Source: Asterella californica | Lineage: Eukaryota; Streptophyta; Marchantiopsida; Marchantiales; Aytoniaceae | Direction: 5' to 3' | Assembly (NCBI GenBank): GCA_036924285.1 | Contig: JAYKYS010000002.1 | Location: 38,238,501 to 38,302,500, forward strand | Length of the DNA stretch: 64,000 bases | Shown here: one piece after another, positions 10,307 through 22,180 of the stretch | Layout: each line of letters opens with the position of its first letter | Numbering within the stretch: position 1 is the stretch's first letter | Translations under genes and position numbers: made by a program | Notes under the pieces: model-generated | What the model saw: only the letters and a program-made list of their open reading frames with translations | Database searches by the model: none | Told to the model about the DNA's origin: nothing

Positions 10307-11192
10307 AACAACACCACACCTGGTGCCAATCCAGCACGGTCAATTGCCGGTCTAGCTGGTAACTCATCTAGCCTAGCAGTAGCCGCTTGCCAAGTACCAC
10401 TAGTGTCCTGATCTTCGACTCCATGGACACATATACCGTCTCTTGCTGAACCACTTCAGCACTAGAGGTAACTACATTCTCGCTCTCACTGAGTGTGGCT
10501 GCCAACTAGAACACTGGAGTCAAGCTGACTCCCAATGCCCTCATATCCGTGGCTGAAAATAGTGAGGCTCGCAAAACTGCTGTAGCCGCCCCCAACATCG
10601 GATTCGACGTCGCATCTACAGATGTCGAAAGTTGACACGCATCACCTCCACTCCTGGATGTCGATGCTTCCAACTCCACTACACCTTCGGTAGGTCATTT
10701 AGGAACCATAGAAGTGGTCCTCAATGTCTCCGATAGAGTGAACGACTGAGGAAGCCTGACCTGTCTACCAGCCTCCCCGCTTTGTGGATCCAACTCTAGT
10801 GACGCACCTCGTGACTCAGAGATACGTACTGCACTCCAAGTCACTGCCGTAGATGTCTCAATCTGCGTCACACCAGCCATGAAGTCGAAGTCACCTCCTT
10901 CTCCTTCATAAGACATGGAAGCTTTTGTTCCACCAGATCTCCGCTGAGCCATAGCCATACTAGCTATCCTCTGCTCCAACTGCTCAATCCGAGCAGCCAT
11001 ACCTGCTTCTGACGTCGTAGCAGGCAGTGGACCGACTGGCAGTGGACCCCCAGCTCGACCACCACGGCCTCCCTGAGCTCCTCCGCCTCGTCCATGATCA
11101 GCCTTCTCTTGCCGTAGTTCGGGATGGAGATCAAAACAACGGTCACTATTGTGATCTGATCGCCCGTAATGCTCACACTGCATAGGCATCAC
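10307..11192 (-). pseudogene. Element B: Gag knuckle, pol start and protease N-terminus (truncated)
   Basis: This is homologous to 6155-7055 of element A. It holds the knuckle CEHYGRSDHNSDRC (second Cys replaced by Tyr, His position changed context), the Arg/Gly-rich segment, the short coiled coil around AARIEQLEQRIASMAMA and the start of protease. It is interrupted by stops and small gaps. It ends at 10307, directly at the outer end of element A's LTR, before the DSG catalytic site of protease. The methyltransferase and RT of copy B are not in the window. Confidence 0.75.
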
Positions 11193-12372
11193 TTGAGACG
11201 CCCAGGCGTCTCATAACTACCTCTCCTTTGTGGACAGTCCTTTTGCTGATGAGGACCATCACACGTGCAGCAAGGGCTTGCTTGCTGTTGACTAGAGAAG
11301 GATGGCATGGGCTTCTGATCCTCCAGCACCTCCATGGGATCGTGAGTGTTCAGCACGATCTTTACTCCCACCACCACCACGCTGTTGTGTAGCCTGTGAT
11401 CCTCGAGGAAGAGGAGGTCGCCCCATGTGATGCGTCTCTGCTGAATCCAACAGTCACCTCTCACTCTCTCCTCTACCATGTTGAGTTCAATCCGCTCAGC
11501 CAAACCGAAGACAATTGCCAATGTCGGAGCGGTGTCTCTAAGGAGAGTAGCATCTCTGACTCTCCTACGCAGCTCCCGGTCTAGTATCTCATACCAGAAC
11601 TGGATTGCCTGTGCTTTTGTCACTCCTTGGGTAACGCTGATTAATCGCCTCATGCGAGTAAACGCCTCGCATAAGCTCTCTCCAGTCTTCCGTTGGAACT
11701 CTTGCAGACTCCTCAACTTGTCGATCCGCACACCTTGATAGTTCTTCCTCAAACAGTGGAAGAACTACCGCTCGCACTACCACCTGCTCCACTACTAGTG
11801 GACACACCGCTGGTAGTAGGTACTCCGCCACCCGTGGATGTATCACTGCTACTGGCACCCGAACTCGTAGGTGCTACGCTTCCCGAAACTACACCAGTAG
11901 TGATAGAAATGTAGTTGAGAGACCAATGTTGTCTCCACAACTCAATCTCAACACCGTAGTCTTGCCTGAACTCGTGGTAATCATCCATCGGCGGTCCCTC
12001 CAAGTGCTGAAACAAACCCTTCCACGTCATGAAAGGTGTGAACAACTGTGAGTTCCGCAACTACTGCAGATCGCATCAACTGTCAAACTCATGGATGAAG
12101 TCATCCAGCTCAATGATACCAACCGTACCCGAGTAACGTCGAGGTCCCTTCGTGGCCCCATAGATCTCGTCCATGTCCCACAACAACGATGTGGCGACAC
12201 TAGACTCACCACCAGAAAACGCGTTGTCTACGTCTGACTCGTCTTCTGAAACGACCAACGGCAATGGTGTAGGTAGTCGGTACCTCACCCCACTCCGTGT
12301 ATATCCACTGTCCGAGAAGTTCCCACCAGAACCTCCCGAGAACTCCGTGGTGATAGAATCTCGCGGATACAC
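11189..12372 (-). pseudogene. gag: Element B: Gag, broken by frameshifts
   Basis: Same Gag as 7146-8198: residues such as LLWDMDEIYGATKGPRRYSG, FIHEFDS, FTPFMTWKGLFQHLEGP, then (another frame) MRKNYQGVRIDKLRSL and LREAF-like SLCEAFTRMRRL. A short gap near 11760 removes the segment between the Ser/Gly insert and the second helix bundle, shifting the frame. Here the first zinc knuckle is intact (CCTCDGPHQQKDC), showing a CX2CX3HX4C spacing that in copy A is destroyed by TAG. Its N-terminal end reaches 12372 without the TAG found in copy A. Confidence 0.75.
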
Positions 12373-12807
12373 TCTCTAACCAGAATGTCGAAATCTCCGT
12401 CACCACCGTAACTACAACTTGCCTATCCCCGCTCTTACTGAGCTCACCTATCCCCTACTAGGACGGTCAAGGTAAGGGTAACCTGTACATGCCATCACCG
12501 CAAGCAGCCTCTCACGATCTGTTGCTCGTCACTCCAACTGCATCATGAGAGAAAGAAAGATAGTTTGACTGGTCATCACTCCAGCCTCACTACCGACAGC
12601 ACACTAGAGTGAACTCACTTCAGAAATCAAGCGCCAACACAAGCAAACACGATGCACAAACAGGAAGTAGAATATGGAGAGATTCCAGCCACAAGAAGTC
12701 CAAACGATAACACTCCACACTCAAACATTCACATAATGAAAAACCCAATCTCACCCGGACTGATGCGTCTTCTTCGGTGACCACATGCACAATATATGAT
12801 CACCGAC
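12373..12807 (-). other. Leader of element B
   Basis: Homologous to the leader of element A (8276-8717), including the conserved stretch around ATATATTGTGCATGTGGTCACC next to the LTR. No gene is seen. The primer-binding-site position reads GTCGGTGATCATAT on the element strand, so it has diverged from the copy in A. Confidence 0.45.
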
Positions 12808-14440
12808 TGTTATAACCTGTACCTAAGGTCACTAATTAGATGTCCATACCTCTAGTAGCTCCAAAAATTATCAACGTGATAGCTCTACTAGTTCATCCCA
12901 GACAACTGTCACCAACTGTCTCAACATGTCCCAGACAACTGCCTCAATATGCGTCTTTACGATATAGACAAACACTACCACAACAGCAGCTTCCTCCTAG
13001 TACTCTGGGGTCGCCTTACCACTCCTCTAGGAACGTGCGAGCAGGTCTCCTACTACCCTAAACCAGCCCCTAAGTACTTGCACGCATCCCTGTAAGACAT
13101 CAAGAGCTATTGGTCTAGTGGTACAGCCAAAGCTAAGACTACAGAGTTAAGCGTCCAAGTCCAGAAATAGTGTTGGGATGGATGACCTATTGGTTTTACA
13201 CTTCCCACCCAACTGAAACTTGATACCTCTCTCACGCGGCGGACGCGGGCTCGGGCTCTGTCTCCGCACTCTCGCGCTCTCGCACTCCGCTCTCACGCCT
13301 CCGCACTCACGCACCTCTGCTCCTCTGCTCCTCGAAGCCTCCTAACACGAACTTCACACCTCGACACTCCCGCTCACTCTCCGTTTCGCTTCGCTTGGAG
13401 AAATAGAACTCGGGCCAAACACCACAAGAAGGACGAGTACGACGAGAACACACCCAAAACAGCAACTCAGAGGTCGAAATTGCACTCCAAATTGTCGAAA
13501 TCAGTCAATTTGACATTCGCAGACGAGATTAAGTCAGATTTTGACCAACCCGTGACCTTCTTCGACTTGTAACTTCGTCGATCTTTCACCAAATCGAACG
13601 ATTTTTGGTGCATTGGAATCGTCTTCCTGGGACGCACCTACTGCACTCTTCAAAACCAAAGATTGTCAACCCATGCCAACTTGACACTCGCCGACGCACT
13701 TCTACCGACCTAAAATCTGTCACAAAACTCGTCATCAGAAATTTCGACTTCTCATAACTCACAAACGACTCGACCAAACTTCATGAAACTTCATGTACTA
13801 GAACCGTCTCCCCAGCGCGCTTCCTACAAGTCCACATCGGTCTGACATTGTGGACTATTTCGTCTGTCACGCCGAAATGCGCACTTCAGTCTGAAACATG
13901 TCACTTCAACACATTCCACCAAATTTCAATAGCGCTTCCGCACTACCTCACCACCAAATCGATTGAGAATAAGTTCAGACGCCACCCATCCACACAGCGA
14001 TCGATCACAACACCAAAACGAACCACTCCACGCACGCCCGCAACCGCAAATCAAAGATACCAACGATTTGCCAACTCTGAAGATACCACCGGCAGCAATC
14101 CGCGATCTGAAATTTCTCAACCAGGCCTCGCAATCTGAGTTCTTCAAGTGATAACAAGGTATGTACTCACTCCACCATGCCAACAGACACTAGACAATCA
14201 CTACAATCGAGCCAAATCCACTCTGTGCTCGCAGAGAATCCAGATCTCACTCACAAGACTACCCACCATAGCCAGGAGCTTGAAGGTTCAACTTGAAGAA
14301 CTGAGGTCTCCAAGCCCTACCTGTGAAGTATACCCCTTGTGGGCACTTCCACCAACTTGCCCTAACTGCACTAACGGTCCTATCGGGATTCCTCACTTCG
14401 CACTCGGTCAACCTAGTTGAGTAGCCAAACTGACGTGACA
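12808..14440 (-). repeat. 5' LTR of element B (about 1,633 bp)
   Basis: Homologous over its length to 8718-10306. The outer boundary is CTGACGTGACA at 14440, after which the sequence (TAGTGAACAG...) is unrelated to what follows copy A. It contains a 5S-like segment (13111-13197) and a shortened C-rich block. It includes one region (about 13435-13850) that is not alignable by eye with copy A. Confidence 0.6.
13111..13197 (+). promoter_or_regulatory. 5S rRNA-like Pol III promoter relic in the LTR of element B
   Basis: The order is the same as in LTR A: tRNA-type box A TGGTCTAGTGGTA (13111-13123), then AGTTAAGCGT (13145-13154) identical to the start of plant 5S rRNA box A, then GGGATGGATGACC (13175-13187; one change from the 5S box C core), then TTTT (13194-13197). 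Spacing between the two 5S boxes is exactly that of plant 5S rRNA. Each LTR copy keeps the box the other has lost, which points to a common ancestor with both. Confidence 0.6.
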
Positions 14441-14877
14441 TAGTGAACAGCAACACGCAGTCCCGCTCCTTGATAGTCCTACATTTCCACCTATTTCACC
14501 GATCGTTCTTGACTGCTTCGATGTTTTCCACTAGGTTATAGATGCACCAAATTATCCTTTTCTTACTTCCAAACGGCCCATGATCAATTTCGATGAGTCC
14601 ATCCTGCAACTTAGTAGATGCTATCTTGAATTAGATTTTTCCGAAGACGTTTTGTCTTTTTTACTGAAGTTTGACTATGTATGCATAGCAAAAACTTGCT
14701 ACCCATGCCATGTGCACAACCCTCCACTGCAGGACCTTATCTATTTTTTGCCTACTATCCGATAAATTCTGCTTGTACCTCTAAGACCGGAGGTTTCGTA
14801 TGTTTTCTTATCTCGCTTACTTTATTCTGACGATGGTTTCCTAAAATCTACTGTGTGGTCCTTATATCGTAACACGT
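14441..14877. other. Unassigned spacer between element B and the inverted LTR
   Basis: About 440 bp with no recognised gene; one 61-codon open stretch (14580-14765, plus) has no similarity I recognise and is probably chance. This may be the original target DNA. Confidence 0.3.
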
Positions 14878-16887
14878 TATCGTGTCAGATATTACCTGAA
14901 GGATGTCTAGGAAAACGCAAGGTTCTTGGCTATGGAGATGCTGTGTGCTGAACAGAGACAAGACAGAGAAAAACAACCATGAAAACGAATGCTGCAATAT
15001 ATACCAACTCCAAATGTATGTACAGTGCCGGATCTTTCTCCTAAGAGCACAAAATTGAGAAACAGACCAGAGCGATCTGTAACCTGCTTCAAAGCCCTTA
15101 AAACAAACCCTTGAATCACAACCCTGACCCAAAACCACCGAAGTGTAGCTCAAGGCAAGAGAAACTTCTCTTTGCTAACAAAAAGAGCTGCACCTGTATC
15201 ACACGATTGAAACTCAAGTCCAAACCACATCCATGTATAAGCTCTAAGCTAAAGCTAGCTACCACAAGCCGTACACAACCAACTAAGTCCCTAACGAACT
15301 CAAAAGGACGAAACCTATAGCGAAAGAACCGAAAAAAGTCTATATGAGAACTTTCTCCTTTCGCCGAACGGTCTTCAGATGTCGATAGGGTCTTCTTCCT
15401 TGACTCCGTTGGCCTCAAGAACTATCAGATCCAACTCCCAACAGCCGAGATATCACCAGTTTTTGGTCGTATGTGACCGAACCTTCAAAAACTCCTCCCT
15501 ACGGCTTAAACCCGCACACACCGCTCAAACGAATCGCTTGATCTGATATCTGTCTTCTCTGGCAGGTAGATCTAGCTATCATGAACCCAACGAGACTTCA
15601 AACAAGCCGTTTGGAGTTCCTTTTGCAAAACCACGCAAGAAATTTGGTCGCATGTTGCAAAAAACTAACATAAATGGACTCCCTGCGGGTCAAACTCGCT
15701 CACCACACCCAAACCAACAATCTAATCCACGTGCTGTCTTCTCCTAGCCGTAGATGAAGACTCCCTGGTCGCATAAGCATCAACAACGAAGAGCTTGGCT
15801 CACCTATCGTGAATAACAACCCAATCTCAAGCGCAGATGATGAAAACATGATGCAAGCACTTCTCTCCGAACCAATTTCACTCAGAACTCCCAAACCGCC
15901 AGATGAAACTTGATATCGTCTTCAATTTCCTGAAGAACTCGTTGTTCTGATCCCGATGGATCCAAGGACAGCAAGTTTGGACTCCTGAACGGTCCAACTC
16001 TCCTTCATAGGTCACTGAAGCTCCCAAAAAACCTTCTCTGCGTCTCAATTTCTCCCAGTACACACACCCCGATCTGTCTCTTCCCAAACTGTTTTAATCA
16101 GTGCGTAGCCTGCACAGATCTGAACCCAACGACGCCTTGCGCATTTGCATTGGACTTCCTAATCTCTCGAACTGTCCACTGACAGGTCGTAGACGCAAGC
16201 TAGTCCCTAAGATGTCCCCTTACGTCAGTCTCTGTACGTACAAGGTTTCTGTGATAATGAGGAAGCAGGCCTCTTGCATCTTTAATATAACGCCTGGGGC
16301 TACAAATACCCAGTCAGCAAGTAAACTAAGGACTGACTTGATTTTCCCTTCTTTTGAATCGCATAACTTCTCCAGTAGATGTCCAAATGAAGTAGACAAG
16401 ATGCCAATGGAAAGTTGACAACGAGCTCTACCCATCTATGTGATGAAAGTGAAGATCCGAAGTTGTGCCAAAAGTCCGTAAGCTAAGGCCTAGCTTGTTT
16501 TCTCCATCTTTCGAGTCTTGTAACTTCTCCACTAGGCGTCCAAACGAAGTAGACAAAGTGCATATGAAAAGCTGGCAAGGAGCTCTATCCACTAATGCGA
16601 TAAAAGTGAAGATCCGAAGTTGTGCCAAAAGCCCATAAGTTGGGGCTTAGCTTGTTTTCTCCATCTTTCGAGTCTTGTAACTTCTCCACTAGGCGTCCAA
16701 TCGAAGTAGACAAAGTGACTATGGAAAGCTGACAATGAGCTCTATCCATCTATGCGATGAAAATGGAGATCCAAAATGATGCCAAAAGCTCATAAGCTAA
16801 GGCCTAGCTTGTCTCTCTCATGAGTGTCTTTGGAGCGACAAGCATCGAAGTCTGAATTTCAGATAGGAGCCGGTCCACGACACGACA
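14878..16887 (-). repeat. LTR of element C family, opposite orientation (2.0 kb)
   Basis: This is the reverse complement of the LTRs at 17106-19123 and 25153-27153 along its full length. Its start-end (…CACGACA at 16887) faces the other LTR. The other end (14878, TATCGTGTCAG) corresponds to the inverted terminal repeat CGACACGACA of the plus-strand copies. No internal coding sequence is attached on its left, so it is a solo LTR or the end of an inverted element. Confidence 0.8.
16334..16804. repeat. 157-bp tandem repeats inside the LTR
   Basis: The phrase TAGCTTGTTTTCTCC recurs at 16491 and 16648, with a diverged start at 16805, which is exactly 157 bp apart. An older diverged unit lies at about 16334. 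The unit contains the recurring GTGGAGAAGTTACAAGACTC-like core. Corresponding arrays lie in the plus-strand LTRs near 17186-17660 and 25230-25700. The open frames reading MAQLRIF... come from these repeats and are not genes. Confidence 0.8.
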
Positions 16888-17105
16888 ACTTCTCTACCTT
16901 GTTTCTGCGAAAGCTTAGACCAGAAGCACAACCGTTACATCTATCGTCTTTTTTCTCACTTTCAGCAGGATGTCGCTCCGCAGACAAGCGAGAGCCAAGA
17001 GACCATCGATTGAGACTCCGTCACTGTCTGTAGGACCGGAGCAGACCTAGACTTGGATTTGTTCCTTTTTCTCTCCGATTTCTTTCATGCAAAGTGTTTG
17101 TCCGA
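16888..17105. other. 218-bp spacer between head-to-head LTRs
   Basis: Single-copy sequence in this window between two LTRs whose starts face each other. No gene. It could be leftover target DNA or a filler from rearrangement. Confidence 0.4.
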
Positions 17106-19123
17106 TGTCGTGTCGTGGACCGGCTCCTATCTGAAATTCAGACTTTGATGCTTGTCGTTCCAAAGACACTCATGAGAAAGACAAGCTAGGCCTTAGCTTA
17201 CGGGCTTTTGGCATCATTTCGGATCTCCATTTTTATCGCATAGATGGGTAGAGCTCCTTGTCAGCTTTCTATAAGCACTTCATCTACTTCGTTTGGACGC
17301 CTAGTGGAGAAGTTACAAGACTCGCAAGATGGAGAAAACAAGCTAAGCCCCAGCTTACGAGTTTTTGGCACAACTTCGGATCTTCGCTTTTATCGCATCA
17401 GTGGATAGAGCTCCTTGTCAGCTTGCCATAAGCACTTCATCTACTTCGTTTGGACGCCTGGTGGAAAAGTTACAAGACTCGAAAGATGGAGAAAACAAGC
17501 TAGGCCCCAACTTACAAGTTTTTGGCGCAACTTCGGATCTTCACTTTCATCACATAGATGGGTAGAGCTCGTTGTCAGCTTTCCATGGGCATCTTGTTTA
17601 CTTCGTTTGGACATCTAGTGAAGAAGTTATGCGACTCGAAAGAAGGCAAAATCAAGCTAGGCCCTAGTTTACTTGCTGAGTGGGTATTTGAGGCTTCAGG
17701 CGCTATATCAAAGACGCAAGGGGCCTGCTTCATTATTATTGAGAGAACTTTGTACGTACAGAGATTGACGCAAGGGGGCTGCTTAAGGGGCTTGCTTGTT
17801 CCTGCGACCTGTCGATGGACGTTTTGGAGAATTGGGAAGTCCAATACACGTGCGCAAGGTGTCATCGGGTTCAAATCTGTGCAGGCTACGCACAGATTAA
17901 GACGGTCTGAGAAGAGACGGATTGGGGGTTGTGTTCTGAGAGAAATTGAGACGCAGGAAGCAGATTTGGAGTTTTCAAGTACCTGTGAAGGAGAGTTGGA
18001 CCGTTCAAGCCGTTCTGGAGTCCAAACTTGCTGTCCTTGGATCCAACGGGATCAGAACAACGAGTTCTTCAGAAAATTGAAGACGATACGAAGTTTCATC
18101 GAGCGGTTTAGGAGTTTTGAGTGAAATTGGCTCGCAGGGAAGCGCTTACATCAGATTTTTATTCGCCTGCGATCCGAGATTGGGTTGTTCGTGATCGGTG
18201 AGCCAAGCTCTTCGTTCTTGGTGCCTACGCGATCAAGGAGTCTTCATGTACGCATAGGAGAAGACTGTACGTGAATTGGATTGTTGGTTTGGGTGTGGTG
18301 AGCAAGTTTGAGCCGCAGGGAGCTGATTTACGTCAGTTTTTTGCAACATGCGACCAAATTTCTTGCGTGGTTTTGCAAGGGGAACTCCAAACGACTTGTT
18401 TGGAGTCTTGTTGGGTTCAGGGTAGCTAAATCTATCTGCCAGGGAAGACGGATATCAGTTTAGACAATCCGTTTGTGCGGTGTGTGCGGTTTGAAGCCGC
18501 AGGGAGGAATTTTTGAAGGTTTGATCACCTGCGATAAAAAATTGGCGATATCTCGGCTGTTGGGAGTCGGATCTGAAGGTTTCTTGGGTTAACGGAGTCA
18601 GCGGAGGAGACCCTATCGACATCTGAAGTCCGTTCAGCGAAAGGAGGAAGTCCACAGATAGGTCTTTTTCGGTTTCTTCACTACGGATTTTGCTCTTTTT
18701 AGTTCGTTAGAGTTCTGGTTGGTTGTATACAGCTTGTGGTAGCTAGCTTTAGCTAAGAGCTTATACATAGATGTGGTTTGGACTTGGGTTTGGATCGTGT
18801 GATACTGCTGTGGCTCTGTTTGTTAGCAAAGGGAAGTTTCTCTTGCTTTGAGCTACGCTTCGGTGGTTTTGGGTCAGGGTTGTGATTCAAGGGTTGTTTT
18901 CAGGGGCTTTTGAAGCAGGTTACATACTGCTCTGGTCTGGTTCTCAGTTTTGTGCTCTTAGGAGAAAGAACCGTTAGTGTACATACATTTGGAGTGTATA
19001 TATCGCAGTGTTCGTTTTTGTGGTTGTTTTTCTCTGTCTTGTCTTTGTTTTAGCATACAACATCTCCACAGCCAGGAACCTCATGTTTTCCTGGACATCC
19101 TTCACGCAATATCCACAACGACA
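17106..19123 (+). repeat. 5' LTR of element C (about 2.0 kb)
   Basis: Starts TGTCGTGTCGTGG and ends ...ACAACGACA, with inverted terminal ends of the type TGTCGTGTCG/CGACACGACA as seen undamaged in the 3' copy. It carries the 157-bp repeats near its start. Flanks (TCCGA before 17106, TCGGC after 27153) do not form a clear target duplication, so the pair may not be an undisturbed insertion. Confidence 0.8.
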
Positions 19124-19127
19124 TCGG

Positions 19128-19144
19128 TGGTTAACTCGAGATGA
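19128..19144 (+). other. Primer-binding-site candidate of element C
   Basis: Four bases after the LTR end, TGGTTAACTCGAG begins with the TGG expected to pair with a tRNA CCA end. The tRNA is not identified. Confidence 0.4.
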
Positions 19145-19200
19145 AGGTCTGGGGTGGAAATTTCTTCTGTGTGTAAACTTTGAAGAAGAGATTGGCAGTC

Positions 19201-20724
19201 ATGAGTGGGGATGAGAAAGGTGATGGAGATGGAGCTAGTGGTTCAGGTGGTTTGCCGAAGGTGCAGTTGGATCCGGCGATTGCATCGATGTTCCAAGCTT
19301 TCACTATGTTCTCACGGCAGCAACAGTCTGATGAGCGGAAGAAAGCTTTGGCAACAAAGGCGTTACAAGCGGTAAATGACCAGTTTGATGAGAGAGATGT
19401 CTCAAGATATCTGAGGCATTATGTGAAGGAGATGGAGCTGAACCGGGTCTTTGAAGATGAGATGATTGAGACGTTTGAGCTAGCAGCAGCTCCAGAGATT
19501 AGAGATCATGTTAAAATGCTAACGAAGCATTTTAACAAGGATCGGGAGACTTTTGCTCGTGCCTTGATGGATGAGTATTTCTTGGAGGACTCTGATCGAG
19601 TCACCAAGAAGTCATTCTTGGAGTGGGTTGAGCAACCAAGGAAGGGTTTACAAGCTACTGAGTTGCTCAGAGAGTTTGAGAAGCAGTTTTCACGGCTGAC
19701 CAGGATGGAGAAGTTGACGTTGCAGTCCAACAAGACAGAGCTATTTCTTCGGGCTGCAGATGAGAAGTTGCAGGAGAAGCTAGAGGTACTTCTGGAAGAC
19801 CGAGAGGAGGACGATGGATTGACCAGCAGCTGAAAGAAGGTTGAGGAAGCTGTTGGTCTGCTTACCAAGAGGGAGCGAAGACGAGAGAAGGTTCTTGTTA
19901 GGAGACTGACGTCAACACCTACAGCTGTAACACCTGTTCCTGTAGTCCGACCAGTGGTTCCTGTTGCTAGACAGGTAGTACCAGTTGCTCCAGCTGTTGC
20001 AGTTGTTCCAGTTGTTCAGGCACCTATGGTATCTCCGAAGAAGGATGATTCAAACCTTGAGAAGATTTTGCGTGGAACGCGAGATCTGCAGATTAAGCTC
20101 ACAAGATTGGAAGAGAAGGGATCTACAAGCCGAGCAAGACTGGTTGAGAAGCAAGGCTGGATCCAGCGGTGTATCTGGTGCGATGGTATTGATCATCCGC
20201 GCAGAGATTGCAAGGAGTTCACTGATATTCTGCAGCAAGGAGTGATCTTCTGGAAGGATGGGAAAGTAGCGTTGAGGGATACTGGTGCACTTCTTCAGAC
20301 CAACTTTGGTAGAGGAGGGATGAAGAAGTTGGTTGAGGACCATCTATCAGCACAAGCAGTTGCAATGATGGAAGCTGGAACTTATGGCACAAGCGTTGAG
20401 GATCAAGCTGAGAGAGGTTTTAACGGACAAGTTGAGCTAAGTGGATTGTGGTCATCTGCCATCTCCATGAAACAGAAAGGGAAGATGCCACGTGAGACGT
20501 TGCTGAGAACAGCTGCTACGATCCGGAAGGATACTGGATGGGAGGATCCGATAGAAGCACTATCGGTGCATGCTTACATCGCCAAGAACCAACACGAAGC
20601 GTTTTTGGAAGAGAAGAGAAGGTGAGATTCAGAGGATTCAAGGGAAGGGACTTCTTCAAAGAGACAGACTCAAGGGGAGAAGGTTCGTCAAGAGCTTCAA
20701 GATGCAGGAGCTCAAGATCTACCG
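19201..20724 (+). pseudogene. gag: Gypsy Gag of element C
   Basis: The likely start is the ATG at 19201 (MSGDEKGDGDG), 57 bp after the primer-binding site. An acidic N-terminus is followed by an alpha-helical capsid-like region (DQFDERDVSRYLRHYVKEME, KMLTKHF, SFLEWVEQPRKGLQATELL, FEKQFSRL). Next come a Pro/Val-rich segment (about 19915-20030), a basic helix and a zinc knuckle, CIWCDGIDHPRRDC (CX2CX4HX4C). In-frame TGAs at 19831-19833 and 20623-20625 interrupt an otherwise single frame that continues into protease. Both TGAs could be former CGA codons. Confidence 0.75.
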
Positions 20725-21615
20725 ATGGATGATGCTCTTTCTCCATCGAAGGAAAGAGTGAAGGATTTTCAGAAGGAGAAAGGTAAGCCGGCTGCATACA
20801 AACTACAGTCGGACATCGAGGCTTCAACAGATTTGAAGGGAGTCTTGGAAGATCACATTCTGAATGCAAAGATGGAGTTTACCTTGAGGGAAGTGTTGGG
20901 CATTGCTAAGCGTGAGTTTCATGATGTTATCATCGATGTCATCAAATGGAAGCGACAAATTACGGGTGAGACTGGTTTATCGCATGCCTTGGATACTAGG
21001 ATGTCTGTGGATGAGGAGAGAGAGCTTGCAAAGTGCAGTGTTTATTCTTCAGAGGAAGAAAGAGATCGAAGACGCATGGTACATTTTGAGGATGAAGAGG
21101 AGGATGGGAAGCAGAGCTCAAGTCATTACAGCCACAGTCACTGGGCTCGAGCTACAACAGAGACGTTGGTGAGAATCGGAGACTTGGATGAGCCGGTGGT
21201 TGCTTTGATCGATCATGGATCAGAAATCAACATCATGTCGAAAGAGCTGTACAAGAAGAAGAAGTGGTCGATCGACACAGAGCATGGGTGGGTCATAAGA
21301 GCAGCCAACAACACAAAAGGAGACTTGTATGGAGCTTGTCTAGACATCAGAGTGCGCGTAGGTGATGTTGCTATCGACCAAAACTTCTTGTTCAGGAAGC
21401 AACATCATACACGCTCATTCTTGGTCAACCTTTCATCATAGCGACTCGGATGGAAACAAAGATACTGGACGACGGATCAGCTTATGCTAGGATCCGAAGT
21501 CAAGATGAGAAGAGAGCGATACAGTTCTTGACTGTACCGTCCAATCACGAGCGCAACCGAGATCGTTTGAGGGAGAAATCACTTCCAAGGGTGAGTGAAG
21601 AGTTCAAGGATTTTC
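20725..21615 (+). pseudogene. Retropepsin-type protease region of element C
   Basis: Same frame as Gag up to about 21390. The protease active site is ALIDHGSEINIMS (Asp then His-Gly, in place of the usual Asp-Ser/Thr-Gly), followed by RAANNTKGDLYGACLDIRV and VGDVAIDQNF. A base loss at about 21390 shifts the frame; the other frame gives the conserved closing motif ILGQPFIIATRM and then about 60 residues ending near 21615. The upstream part (20725-21150) is a charged linker from Gag. The DHG variant is an observation; whether it is functional is not known to me. Confidence 0.7.
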
Positions 21616-22180
21616 GTTGAGTATCACTATAGAACGGGATTGTGGTGGTGCACAAGAGAAGGTACTCTCGCTTGATGGAGATAGTGTCTTTTGTACAGGG
21701 TTTGTTGGGTTTTCATAGTGTGGGATTGCTATCTACAAGAAGGTAGAAGAGTTGAGAAGAAAAGAACAAAAACATTTGCGTGATGTTGAGTTGATGTTGA
21801 AAGAGCTGGATGAGCTAGAAAGGGATGAATGGATTTCTGGTGTTTATGAAGAAGATGGGTTGGAGGATCCTTTGCGAGTGATCATGTCCATTGGATGGGA
21901 GGATATGAATAAAGTTGTGCAGATTCATTCAAGGGAGGTCTATTCGGTGATCGAATCATTTTGTGCATCGGAGGTTCGAGTTGAGACAAGATACAAGACA
22001 GCGGATAGGAAGATAAAGCCAGTTGTTGGTCCTTTGCCGGAAGACACTAACCAACAGATGGATCGAGCTTCAAGGGAAAAGAGTTTGAGAGATCCTGCAA
22101 CGATAGGACAGGTTCACGGAGAAGACCCTTGAAGAGCTGAAGATTGGATCTGATGGGTCTCTTCTACCAGAAGAGATGAC
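21616..22180 (+). pseudogene. Linker between protease and RT of element C
   Basis: A 126-codon open stretch (21752-22132) is charged and helical (KHLRDVELMLKELDELERDEW) and resembles the connector found before RT in this type of pol. A frameshift near 22115 links it to a frame reading EELKIG and LLPEEMTCFKEML, after which RT begins. No enzymatic domain is seen here. Confidence 0.45.

Noticed and set aside
17365..18124. ORFs reading MAQLRIF... and a 188-codon frame in the LTR of element C
   Set aside because: They arise from the 157-bp repeats and recur with stops in the other LTR copies, so they are repeat shadows.
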